A stretch of 64,000 nt of DNA, from positions 124,001 through 188,000 of the forward strand of contig WNYE01000064.1 in NCBI GenBank assembly GCA_021396245.1, given 5' to 3'. Origin of the DNA: Sporothrix humicola. Lineage: Eukaryota > Ascomycota > Sordariomycetes > Ophiostomatales > Ophiostomataceae. Made by a program: the position numbers and the translations under genes. This document shows, piece after piece, positions 33,321 to 43,500 of the stretch; the stretch's first letter is position 1, and every line of letters begins with the position of its first letter. The notes under the pieces were generated by a model. That model made no database searches and had not been told where the DNA came from. It saw nothing but the letters and a program-made list of their open reading frames with translations.

Positions 33321-33432
33321 GTCGTTTTCTTCACGGCTTCCAGGGCAGCTTTAGTCCCCTGGGGACCGGCACCCTTGACGTAGCCGATTGCCACACCGAT
33401 GACGCCGCTCACGACGCTGGTGACGGCGGTGT

Positions 33433-33732
33433 TCAGCAATGTCTTCCATATGCTGGTCGATGGCGCGCTGGGATAGACGAGGCAGGGCGGGTAAGGGTGG
33501 CACGGGTGGCACTGGTGGCCATGGAGGCTCGGGCAGCAGTAGCCGCGGAAAGCTCTTCGCACCGGAGCGCCATATCCTCGCGCCGAAGCGCAAGGTCTTC
33601 AACATGCGCCTGCCAAAGGACAGCCGCCGTCTCACAAGTGTCTCCGGTCAAATTGACCGGGTATCTGACGGGGTCTCCCCGGAGGAGACGGCCGTCAATA
33701 CCAGCATAGGCTGGGAGGTACGCCATTGTCAT
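33433..33732 (-). CDS. Small module copy U2 (hypothetical, possibly multi-exon)
   Basis: 99 codons from the ATG at 33732. After a short N-terminus comes YPVNLTGDTCETAAVL, then WQAHVEDLALRREDMALR, a heptad-like amphipathic helix. The C-terminal third is Ala/Thr/Pro-rich and may be out of frame, since another frame from ~33500 onward reads the membrane-like SVVSGVIGVAIGYVKG expected after the helix. It is the most intact of three copies on this strand. Family not recognised. Confidence 0.4.
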   Translation of the reverse strand: MTMAYLPAYAGIDGRLLRGDPVRYPVNLTGDTCETAAVLWQAHVEDLALRREDMALRCEELSAATAARASMATSATRATLTRPASSIPARHRPAYGRHC

Positions 33733-33869
33733 CGGCGTAAAGGAGTGGTATGGTGTGATGTGGTGTGGACGGAGAGAGTCGGGTGCTACAAGATCGGACG
33801 AAGGGGGACAGATCGAGCAAATAGATGTGGACTGGGCGGGAAAAAAATGAGTGATCAACCGAAGGGATG

Positions 33870-34001
33870 TCATGTAATTCGATTTTCCATGCCGAAGCGC
33901 CAGGTCTCTCGTATGAGCCAGCCAGAATACAGAGGTACGTCACAGGTCAGCCCGTTGAGGTCGACAGGGGACCCATTCAGCTCTGCCCTTTGTGTTCCCA
34001 T
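33870..34001 (-). pseudogene. Decayed module copy U3
   Basis: From the ATG at 34001 the frame reads ELNGSPVDLNGLTCDVPLYS and GWLIRETWRFGMENR. Shifting one frame near GW gives LAHTRDLALRHG, matching the AH-EDLALRRE helix of copy U2, so a frameshift is likely. Closest copy to the HET gene. Confidence 0.4.
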
Positions 34002-34519
34002 GAAGGAGGCGACTGTTGGCGCCAGCTGGCGGGGGCGTACGCAATTGTGTCGTCGGGTGTCTACTGCGAGGGCATGGGGGATGTCGACGTTGAAGAGGGG
34101 AGGGCTCAAAGAGCCGCATCGTGAACTCGACAAGAAGCTCCCCGTAAAGAAACAGAGAACCACCGGCCCCTAGATGGTGTTAGCGTCGTCGTTCAGTCAA
34201 ACATGTTGGTGGCGGTTGAAGCTTCTTCTTCATTTATTTTCTTGGTCGTTTTTGGCGGACGTTCGTTTGTCCGGGGGCGGCACAAATGTGTGAAGAGGTG
34301 TGCGTGATGTGAAGAGTTATGCTTTGTTTTGATGTGGATGTAGGCGGCCACAGTGGGATAAATGAGCCGGGGTCCAGCGAGGTAACTGTGAGGATGAAGG
34401 GCTAAAAGAAGAGGAGAAAGGGAAGGACGAAATTTCAGAACAAACGATCAAGTCTTGTATCGTCACATCAGATTCCATCCACTCCACTCCACACCCAAGC
34501 CAGATACCCTTCATCACGC
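34002..34519. other. Intergenic downstream of the HET gene
   Basis: 518 bp, nothing recognised; may contain the promoter of the module array and the 3' end of the HET transcript. Confidence 0.5.
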
Positions 34520-37474
34520 TCAATGAATATTGAACCGCTCTCCTTTGCGCTTGCCGGCCCCCAACTCAATTACGGCTCGCCCATACATGTAGCCGTCGAG
34601 GTAGGCATCGCTGACCAGCCTGTACTCGCCGTGTTCTCCGTCACTGCGCAGCAGCAGGGGTGTGCTGCACCCAAGCGGAACCACAGCCGTGTCGCCTGAT
34701 GCCAGGTAACCGCTCCCCATGCCCATGGTGCCGGCTTCTGTGAGGAAGAATGACCGACCCGTCATACCGGGCGAGAACGAGCCCTGCATGATGGCACTGA
34801 GCTTAACGTCTAGCAGGTCAACACAGCCATCCTCGGCGTATGCGGACAGTCGGGGGTCGATTATTAAGCCCGGTAAGGTTTTGAGGGCAAGCGATGCAAA
34901 CAGGTGGAATGTGACCTGACGCCACATGTCTGGTGATGTGAATAGTGGATGAACGTTGTCGAGCACGAGGATGCGACAAAACGATTCTTCAGCGCGCATC
35001 CTTTCGTCCTCACTAGCATCGTCGGGGATGCTTCCCTGGAGCATTGCAAACCAGTGTATGAAAGACATGACAAAGTCGTCGACTGTATTGGTGGTCCCAA
35101 CAGGAATACCCCGGTGGCTAATCTTGTCGATTTTGACGGCCCGTATAGAAAGCACCCGGTGGTGTTGGCTGTCCAGTATGGCATTTGAATCGACGCTGGT
35201 CCCGGCATTAAAGCGGCCCATGGGCCAGTCTATGGGTGTCATCGGTGAAATATGTGACCAGTCGGGAACCCAGCTGGGAAGGCCAAGGGGTGTCATATGC
35301 ACAGGAAAATGGAACGCGTTGCCGAGGATGTCAAGGCGTCTTGTTGCTCTGACAATATACTCGGCAGCTTTGGTAAAAACGTCCTTGACAGAGAGGCAAT
35401 AATCGGGTGGCACATGTTTCTGGACATCTTCCGGCACTACACCGAGAAGGCCGTACACCTTGTCTCGTGCGTCTGTCGCAAATTTGGAACGGCAGATACA
35501 CAAAGCCTTTTGAAATTTGAACGCACTCGCCTGTTCATCAGACCTAGATTCGGCCCACATAAGTGCTTCGACATCCTTGAATGTAGCCGGCCCCAGCTGC
35601 AGGAATATCTCCGAGTAGGACATGCGGCTCTTTGAAGACACGTACAGCGACCCACTCCCGTCACGCAGCCACGACGAGTAGTTTTGGTCAACGTACGAAG
35701 ACAGTCGGCGTATTGCATTGGTGGCTTTCTGATACGTCACCCATGGCAGGTTGGAAGAGCCACATAGGACTGTTATGTGCCGGGCATTAATCACCTCTTG
35801 TACCACCCAGAGGCGTCGCCAGTAGTCCCGCTCAAATAGTGAAGCCAACGCCGCAAAGCTTTGCCGAGACTCTGGGGACTCAATCAATTTGCGCAGGTTG
35901 TTCTCATTGCCAGCGCTACTGTGTTTGGAAAGAGAGCCGAGCAGTTCCAATGCCATATCGCTGTCGTTGGACGAGTTCCCGAGCCAAATAGTTACCGAAG
36001 TGGCCGTGCTGTATATCTCGCGCATCATCTTCACCTGGGCTGTGACTTCTTCTTTATCCTTCTGGTTAATGGCTAGTGCATCTGCCCAACAAAGCACATC
36101 GCTGTCTCGCTTTTGCAGCACACGCAGAGCTTCATGCAGAGTGCTCGTGATCTGGTGCGTGCGGCCGTCGACGTAAACGTCGACAAAGTCTTTGGTGTCA
36201 CCCCATGCATAAGACAAAGCAGCGAAGGGAGGGGGTTTGTGGATGGACTTGGGAACCAAAGACAACCTCATTGGCCCGGAGCAAAACGGCAAAATCCGAA
36301 CAAGACGTATTTCAAACTGTGACAGTTTGCTATACATGTAATGCTTTATATCTCCCGGTACAGATTTTGTCGCTGACTTGTGTGCATCTCCGTCTGAGAG
36401 CACGGGTTGCATCTCTGAACTGTACTTTGTTGGACTCGTCTTGTGGAGGTCCCCAGTGAAACTGGCCTTCTTCTCGAAGGAAGGAACCGTCATCGGAATG
36501 GAATCCTTTGCACCGGGCGGTGGGGGTGGGTCAAAATGAGGGTTGTTCAAAGGCGAGCCTGAGTAGTGTGATCGATACGATGTAAATGTCGGCCACTGCG
36601 GTGGGGATGGAGGCAAAGGAGTAAATGGGTTATGATCAGAAGATTTCGGCGCCGGATCTCCGATTGTGGGGTGTCCTGGCTTTGCTTGTTTCAATGGGAA
36701 CAGGAAAGGGTTTCCGTAGGGGAAGTCTGATTCCCACCCTGGCGGTCCATCATGCCTGTCAGCAGGAGAACTACGGCCGATGGTTGCTGTTGTTGAAATA
36801 TTGCTGCTCTTTCCATTGCGAAAAGGGGTGCGTGCCGTCGTGCTGACATCGCTCGCGTCACTTTGGTTATCCTCGTCGGTATCAAAAACTGCTGGGGCGG
36901 GTGGAAAATGAAACTTCCAGGTTGTTCGATGTTTGGGCCGGACTGTGGTAGGTTCAGCATTGGGAATACCACGTCCGCTCTTCATTCCATTATCGCCAGG
37001 ATTGCTAGAGCTTCCGTCGTCGTCCTCGAATCGGACAGTATGAGGCCGGTTTGGCCTGGGTAGTTTTTTGTGCCGAGGGTGGGCGGCGGTAGCCTTACTG
37101 TCCGAGTTTTTGTGCCCTCTTTTCAAGTTGTCTTCGATGGCATCGCTTTGGCTTTCCTCTTCCATATATACAACCTTTGAAACGCGTGGCTGACGTGGCT
37201 TGGGTTCTTTTTTATGGCCAGGCCGGATGGGAATGTCTTCATTGTCTGGGTCATCATGTTCGCTCTCTGTCTTGCTATCGCTCAGCTGACGTGACTTGGA
37301 TGACTTCTGATTACGAATTGGAGCAGAGGTAAATTCGACATCCGAGCCATCATATCGAGTACCATTAACTGAACCCGTAGGACTTGGTTGACGACTTTTC
37401 TTGCGGCTCTGTTTTGGGCTTTTATTCGAGAATGCCGACCTCTTCGACAAGGCTGGGTCGTGTAAGGTGTTCAT
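34520..37474 (-). CDS. HET-domain protein (heterokaryon incompatibility type)
   Basis: 984 residues, one exon, ATG at 37474. Residues 1-~385 are disordered, rich in Ser, Lys, Pro and Asp, with several basic clusters (SRKKSRQPS, HPRHKKLPRPNRPH) that could act in nuclear import or binding. The HET domain follows from ~residue 415: FAALSYAWGD, then LCWADALAINQKDKEEVTAQ, IYSTATSVTIWLG and RDYWRRLWVVQEV, the three standard HET blocks. The last ~330 residues are a C-terminal region without a recognised repeat domain. HET proteins trigger or regulate cell death on non-self contact. Whether this copy is a compatibility determinant cannot be told. The decaying module array lies immediately 3' on the same strand. 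Confidence 0.9.
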   Translation of the reverse strand: MNTLHDPALSKRSAFSNKSPKQSRKKSRQPSPTGSVNGTRYDGSDVEFTSAPIRNQKSSKSRQLSDSKTESEHDDPDNEDIPIRPGHKKEPKPRQPRVSKVVYMEEESQSDAIEDNLKRGHKNSDSKATAAHPRHKKLPRPNRPHTVRFEDDDGSSSNPGDNGMKSGRGIPNAEPTTVRPKHRTTWKFHFPPAPAVFDTDEDNQSDASDVSTTARTPFRNGKSSNISTTATIGRSSPADRHDGPPGWESDFPYGNPFLFPLKQAKPGHPTIGDPAPKSSDHNPFTPLPPSPPQWPTFTSYRSHYSGSPLNNPHFDPPPPPGAKDSIPMTVPSFEKKASFTGDLHKTSPTKYSSEMQPVLSDGDAHKSATKSVPGDIKHYMYSKLSQFEIRLVRILPFCSGPMRLSLVPKSIHKPPPFAALSYAWGDTKDFVDVYVDGRTHQITSTLHEALRVLQKRDSDVLCWADALAINQKDKEEVTAQVKMMREIYSTATSVTIWLGNSSNDSDMALELLGSLSKHSSAGNENNLRKLIESPESRQSFAALASLFERDYWRRLWVVQEVINARHITVLCGSSNLPWVTYQKATNAIRRLSSYVDQNYSSWLRDGSGSLYVSSKSRMSYSEIFLQLGPATFKDVEALMWAESRSDEQASAFKFQKALCICRSKFATDARDKVYGLLGVVPEDVQKHVPPDYCLSVKDVFTKAAEYIVRATRRLDILGNAFHFPVHMTPLGLPSWVPDWSHISPMTPIDWPMGRFNAGTSVDSNAILDSQHHRVLSIRAVKIDKISHRGIPVGTTNTVDDFVMSFIHWFAMLQGSIPDDASEDERMRAEESFCRILVLDNVHPLFTSPDMWRQVTFHLFASLALKTLPGLIIDPRLSAYAEDGCVDLLDVKLSAIMQGSFSPGMTGRSFFLTEAGTMGMGSGYLASGDTAVVPLGCSTPLLLRSDGEHGEYRLVSDAYLDGYMYGRAVIELGAGKRKGERFNIH

Positions 37475-39280
37475 TGTTCCGTTGCCAAACTGCAGTGGTA
37501 TGGGCTGAGAAATCGTGCTTAGCTTCTTGTTAGGGACAATCGTCTCGCAGTGGACTGGCCTCTGATGATGCTGGCCAGTGCCGACGGTTGTATGTCCTAT
37601 GATCTGTAGGAAAATGCTTATTGTTCAAAAGAGGTCAGAAAAACCAACATATAGAGCATTTGTGTAAAGGGTGAAGAAAGAACTTCGATGTATCTCGAGG
37701 TGGTCGAAAAACAAACGGGGGACGGGGTCGTAACAAGAATATTGCAACGCCCAGGTGCAAAAGCAGAATGTGGTGGGAGGAGCAGGAGACCCTGTTGTGA
37801 AGTCCGCCCGTCAGTTCTAATATTGGGGGCCAAAACATACCGGAAGCCATACTCCCTCCTCCGCCAGCTGTGCCGTCACAACTGCATATCGCACATGCAC
37901 TTTGAGCCCACCATTTCCGCGAGGCTATGCCGAACGACAGCACCACCCTTTCATTTGCTCCCACACCAGATGTGGACACTCATCGTTGTGATACTAAGGA
38001 AGGCTGGCATAATTTCCAGTAGAAGTAGGCACAGCTTTGGTAGCTGAAGAGTGATGTCTTGTAAACACAGACGGCAGCCTTGTGCTCCTAATTGTTCGCA
38101 GCTCCGGTCAAAAGCGGGGTTTTGGATTTGGAGGCAGTATTGTTTTCGTCTATCCCAGTTCGTACTGGCAGTTCGTCTGCACGAGGTCCTTTGTGTGCAC
38201 AGAGGTGCATGAGATAATGAGGGAAAGCTGCACGTAGCAAGGTGGTATGCAGCTATTCTGCAGAGGCTGTGCCACCCGACGACGCGCCGTGACCACAAAA
38301 TGTTGATGCGATTGGGTCAAAGAATGATGCGAGGCTGGGTTGTCATTGGTGCCCACTCGAGTGCGTTCTGGGCAGTTGTTGTGACAGTGACAGGAGATGA
38401 AAGAGGGATGATGCAGGAGACTGAGTGGACAAAGTTGTCTGCTCTTTTTTTCATTGGGAAAGCGAGTCGCGATGTTTGTTTCAATTCGACCCCACATGCG
38501 CGTTGGCTGTTCAGCACTAAACCCATTGGCGGCGGGAAGGAGCGAGCGGCAACACGCTGGCCTCTTCTCATTCTCCTATTTGGTGCATTTTTTGGCAGCT
38601 TCACGTGATCACTTACACCAGATCGGTGGCAAACCAGTGTCCACAAAGGCCCAAATGGGCGTAAAAGGCTGCAAGGTGAGCAGTGATTTCATGCAGGAGT
38701 TCTGCGTACATTCCACAGACATTTGTTGATTGGAAGAAGAAACGCCACGAGCCACGATGATTGTTCCCACAGTAGGAAAACACTGACGAAAGGGTGGATC
38801 GAGGAATGGGATTGACGTGTTTTTGCCTGTCTTTGAGTTATTGCCTTTTCCTCCCTCTCGTGGTCGCGACTTCCATAAGTAAGCTCAATCGCTAGCTCAT
38901 TTCGGCGATCGTGGCTTCCCTTTCTTGACTTCCTTTGTTCGTTTGCAGGGCTGCGCGTGCCTTCCTCTTTGAGTTCCTTCTCTTTGTGGCATTCGATTGA
39001 CTTTGTTAGGCTCGAGTCAATAAAGAGAAGGAGCGGCACGCGTACCTTCCTCAACGACTGCTCAAAGAAAGGACCTCAAAACAAAGGGGCATTCCCATTT
39101 CCTCTTCTTCCCTTTCTTCCCTCTTCTCTGTCTTCTTTTCCCCTCTCACTTTTGACGACGGTTCATGACAACGCATTTTACAACATCGCCTCATACGACA
39201 ACCTTGCAGCCGATTTCTGGCTCGGCGTCCGTCAACTTTAAGAAAATTTGCTTCACTTCGAAGCCCCCCTGGTCGCCGCC
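37475..39280. other. Divergent intergenic region
   Basis: 1.8 kb between the HET gene (-) and the Arg-rich gene (+). 39090-39150 is a C/T tract (CCTCTTCTTCCC..) immediately upstream of the + gene. No gene supported elsewhere. Confidence 0.6.
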
Positions 39281-39826
39281 ATGATCTGTGACATTTTCGC
39301 CAGAGACGCTGGCCGTGGCCGCAGCCGCAAAATCGACAGTGCTGGCCCCCAGAAAATCCTCTACTTTAGTGACGACGAGATGGACTCTGTGCCAGCACCG
39401 CGAAACATCAAGCCAAGCCGTTTCCGCCGCCGGCACCCCGATCGCTCCGACCGCCGCCGCAGTGCCAACGCCGACATCCTCGAGAGCGTCGGTCTGCCCC
39501 CGACCGTTTCGTACAACGACATGAAGTCTCTTCAAGAAGGCCTTTGCATTGACGATATCCTGGGCCGCCGGCGTCGGTCTTCGTGCAGCGTTCGGTTCAA
39601 AGAAGCCGTTTCCATTGTTGGCGGCAATGCAACCCAAGCGGCCCGACGTGCATCAAAGTCAGCTTCGTCGGTTGCCCGCTGGTCAAAGAGAATGACCCCG
39701 CCAATCATCAGCTCGAGGCTGCAAAAGAACGCCCTGCGCCGAAGCTACCAGTCCTCGACTTTCCACGAAGCCGCTGTCGAGGCCCCCGTCTACGAGTCTG
39801 GCGGTTTCGCCTACAAGCAGCATTAG
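39281..39826 (+). CDS. Small Arg/Ser-rich protein of unknown function
   Basis: 181 residues from the ATG at 39281 (MICDIFARDAGRG); an open frame continues upstream only through a non-ATG codon. It contains KILYFSDDEMDSVP, then Arg-rich clusters (SRFRRRHPDRSDRRRS, GRRRRSSCSVRFKEAV), LESVGLPPTVSYNDMKSLQE and a C-terminus ending in GFAYKQH. The composition and the SVRFKEAV-type phrase suggest a phospho-regulated adaptor with possible nuclear signals, but no family is recognised. The start context and the C/T-rich promoter support expression. Its stop TAG is one base before a strong intron donor. Confidence 0.65.
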   Translation: MICDIFARDAGRGRSRKIDSAGPQKILYFSDDEMDSVPAPRNIKPSRFRRRHPDRSDRRRSANADILESVGLPPTVSYNDMKSLQEGLCIDDILGRRRRSSCSVRFKEAVSIVGGNATQAARRASKSASSVARWSKRMTPPIISSRLQKNALRRSYQSSTFHEAAVEAPVYESGGFAYKQH

Positions 39827-39827
39827 G

Positions 39828-39894
39828 GTAAGTTTCTACTTTTTGGCTCCTTGCTTTTTTTGTTAACACATAGCTAACTTCACGACGTCTCTAG
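39828..39894 (+). other. Probable 3' UTR intron
   Basis: 67 bp with perfect GTAAGT donor, branch GCTAAC at 39872-39877 and acceptor CTCTAG. It begins directly after TAG-G of the 181-residue gene, so it lies in the 3' UTR. Confidence 0.7.
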
Positions 39895-40585
39895 GTGCTG
39901 TGTGGAAGTTGGACTCGCTTCCTCGACTAGAGAACGATCTCCAGTCCGTATATCCCCACCAGTGGCTGAGACAGCATCGTGCATTTTCTGGTTCTGCGCT
40001 TGACGGAGCATATTAAGCACTGATGACCGGGTTGAGGAATATCCACCAAATTTTGACATGTTACACAATGAGCGACGATACGAACGATTCCGGTTGGTTT
40101 AGGGAACCGGCACCATACAACGCGTACGATGATACCCAGATTGAAGACCAATGAAAGATTAGAGAGGGGCAACAAGTGTTTGTGAGCAGAGCCTCAACGC
40201 GAAAGTATGAGCTGGCTGTTTTGGCTGTTGGAAATCGGGCAACAGCATGGCCAGAACCCCAAATGCAGAGAAATACGAATTGAAAGGATCCCACCCATAT
40301 TTCACTTGCTGTCTGTCAATGAGAAGGACATTGAGGGACATTGTGCCATGGCGGCGGAGTATCCCGCCCACCCCTCACATCCCACCCCTTCATTGTGAAT
40401 ATGACTTGAGCCCACCCCGCTCTGCCCATGTATTGTGTTACATTTATCTGATTTCCCATCTCATCTTCTTTCCAATTTGTTTCTTTTCTTTCCAATTTGT
40501 TTCTTTTCTTTCAACTTGTTTCTTTTTGTCCCAGTCTTTACTTTCCCTGAGAATAAGCAAGTTCTGCTTTGCACAATATCCCACT
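39895..40585. other. Intergenic / 5' leader of beta-mannosidase
   Basis: 690 bp; ends in a pyrimidine-rich leader containing a 20-bp tandem repeat. TTTGTCCCAG at ~40527-40537 could be an intron acceptor in the leader. Confidence 0.55.
40468..40527 (+). repeat. 20-bp pyrimidine tandem repeat, three copies
   Basis: CTTTCCAATTTGTTTCTTTT occurs twice exactly (40468-40487, 40488-40507) and once with changes (40508-40527), 60-120 bp upstream of the beta-mannosidase ATG. Confidence 0.85.
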
Positions 40586-43500
40586 ATGCGCCAAAGAGAA
40601 GAGACGATCCTCGAGTATGGCTGGAGCGTCACACGGCACTCGCCGAATGATCCGGAAGCGCGATGGATTAGCGTCGCAAAAGTGCCGACGGTCATTCACC
40701 TCGACCTTATGGCGCTCGGGCGAGACCATCCAGATAGAATCGCTGACCCATTCAAGGATTTGAATGAGCTTGACGCACGCTGGGTGGCTGACGTCCGGTG
40801 GAGCTATACCTGCCACTTTACATCGCCAGACTACATCTTGAAAAAAGGCAACGATGACCAATCACTCTACACACAAAGCGGGACAACGAATAGGGCCCGG
40901 AGAACAAACCTTGTCTTCAAGGGCCTTGATACTCTGGCAACGGTCACGTTGAATGGCGTCCACATCCTCAATGCAAACAACATGTTTGTCGAATACACTG
41001 TTGACGTCACAAACATACTTCATGGAAACACTGTTGAAAAGAACAAGCTTCTTATCGTTTTCGAATCTGCACGTCTGGCCGGTCTTCACCGTGTAGACCG
41101 CGACATAAGACACGAATACCACGTGCACCAGACGGAGATCGGCCGCGCAGCGATACGAAAGGCTCAATACCAATGGGGCTGGGACTGGGGCCCGGTGCTG
41201 AATACCGCCGGACCCTGGCAACCCGTTCTTCTTGACAGCTTCGATTGTTGCATCGAGAAGGTCAGTGTCTGGACGAGGTTGGATGCAGAGCTTAAGAAGG
41301 GGACCGGATCAGTCAAAGTCACCATCCGAGGAAATGTCACAAAGGCCCGGCTCTGTCTTGAAATGACTTCTCCCTCTGAAGAAATAGATCGGCAACAGAC
41401 ACAGTTAATCGACATTGGCCTCGTGAGATCTGAGTGCACTGTGAACCTCGATTTCCAGATTACGTCACCCGAGCTATGGTGGCCGCACGGCTATGGCCAG
41501 CAGAAAATGTACACCGCATACCTCGTTTTGCTGCCGGCTGTGGAAGATGAGGCCGTCCCATATTATGGTCGAGCCCATCAAAGGCACTCATCTCTGGTAT
41601 CAGATGAATTCCTCGACAAAGCCGAAAGAACATTCGCGTTTCGACGGTCTAGGCTCATACAACAGACGGACAGATATGGGACGTTGTTCTATATACAAAT
41701 CAATGGCATTGACATCTTCGCTGGTGGCTCCAATTGGATCCCAGCAGACTCGTTTCTACGGAAACGAAACTACGAACGGCTGCTTGATCTAGTTGTCGAC
41801 AGCAATCAGATCATGGTCCGCATATGGGGTGGTGGAATCTACGAGTACGACTATTTCTACAACATGTGTGACAAGCGCGGCATTCTTGTGTGGCAGGACT
41901 TTGCCTTTGCCTGTGCAAGCTATCCTGCATATAACGCCAAGTTCCTGGAGTCGGTCGCAGTCGAAGCACGCCAGAATGTTGCCCGTTTGCAACGGCATCC
42001 ATCTCTGGTGATCTGGGCTGGAAACAACGAGGACTATCAGATGAAAGAACACTATGATCTGAAGTATGACCCGTCATCCCAAGATCGGGCAGCGTGGTTG
42101 AAAAGCAAGTTTCCTGCACGGTACATTTACGAGGAGGTTCTTCCTAGTATTGTGTCTGAAGAGTATGGAGTCCATGAAGGCTACGAGGCGGTGCCATATC
42201 AGCCTGGCTGTCCGTACGGCGACCCTCGAAGCACAACCCTCAAGGTCGATCCATCGATCGGAGACATACACCAATGGAACGTCTGGCATGGGGCCATGAA
42301 GCACTACCAGGAGTATGCGAAAATGGGCGGCCGTTTTGTGAGCGAATTCGGCATGCAGGCTTACCCACACCCAGACACTCTGGCTCGGAATATCAGCACG
42401 GACCACGAGTCTGGGAAGGGATCGCAGTGTTGGCCTGGCTCGATCACGATGGATGTACGCAACAAAGCAATCGGCCATCAATTCCGGCTTCTCAAATACG
42501 TGGCCGAGAACTTCCGCATCCGCGAACTCGACAATCCAATCACGTTTGGCCATCTCACCCAAATTGTCCAAGCAGACGCCGTTTCGTGTGCATACAGAGG
42601 CTGGCGGCGGATGTGGGAGGACCGACGCTGTGGTGGCGCGTTGATATGGCAACTAAACGACTGTTGGCCGACCGTCTCGTGGTCGGTCGTGGACTACTAC
42701 GGAGTGCCAAAACCTGCTCTATTTGCCATAAAACGAGCCATGGCGCCGCTTGCTATCAATGTTGAACGAATATTCCACGACTGGACAACACGCAAAGCAG
42801 ACGACGACTGGCAGCGGGACACTGCACATGTCGAGCCCAACTTGTCGCAAGCTGTCGAGTTTGACATTTGGGTGGCGAGCTCACTTTTGAAGGAGGAGTA
42901 CTGCACTGTGATTGTGCGATTTGTTTCCATCGAAACTGGCCTCGACTTGATCCCAAAGGGGGTATTCGGACACACTGCTACACCCAACACCACCTCGACG
43001 GTTGCGGAGGGCCACAGTGAAGTTATTTCTGAAGATCGAGATGGTATACAGCGTCCGAACAAACGTGCTGTAGAAGAAGACCCAGTCGCCGAAAGTCCAG
43101 ACGATGCCAATCGGGACGAAGAATACCACGTCAAAGGCCATCCGCTTGGGAAAGGGTTGTCAAGCACAGATTATGTGACGACGCCTCAGTCTCCGCCTCT
43201 TCCCAATCCACGTCGCAATCCCATCGTTATCAAGCATTCAGGAGATCGCTACGAGTATGCCGCATCCACGGTGGCTCCAGTAGGCATAGATGAGGCCAAA
43301 GCAGGTGACAAAGGTGCCGGAAAAGATGCAGCCACCTCCACCGCCGGCTGGAGTACACAACTTTTGCGGTACCTGTCACCATGTGTTATTCACGTGGCCC
43401 TCTACGACTCCGTCGACAATCTGGTCAGCACCGATACATCATGGCCAGATCCCATCAAATACCTAGAGTTTCAAGACCGTGGAGTCGTGGTCAGCTTCAA

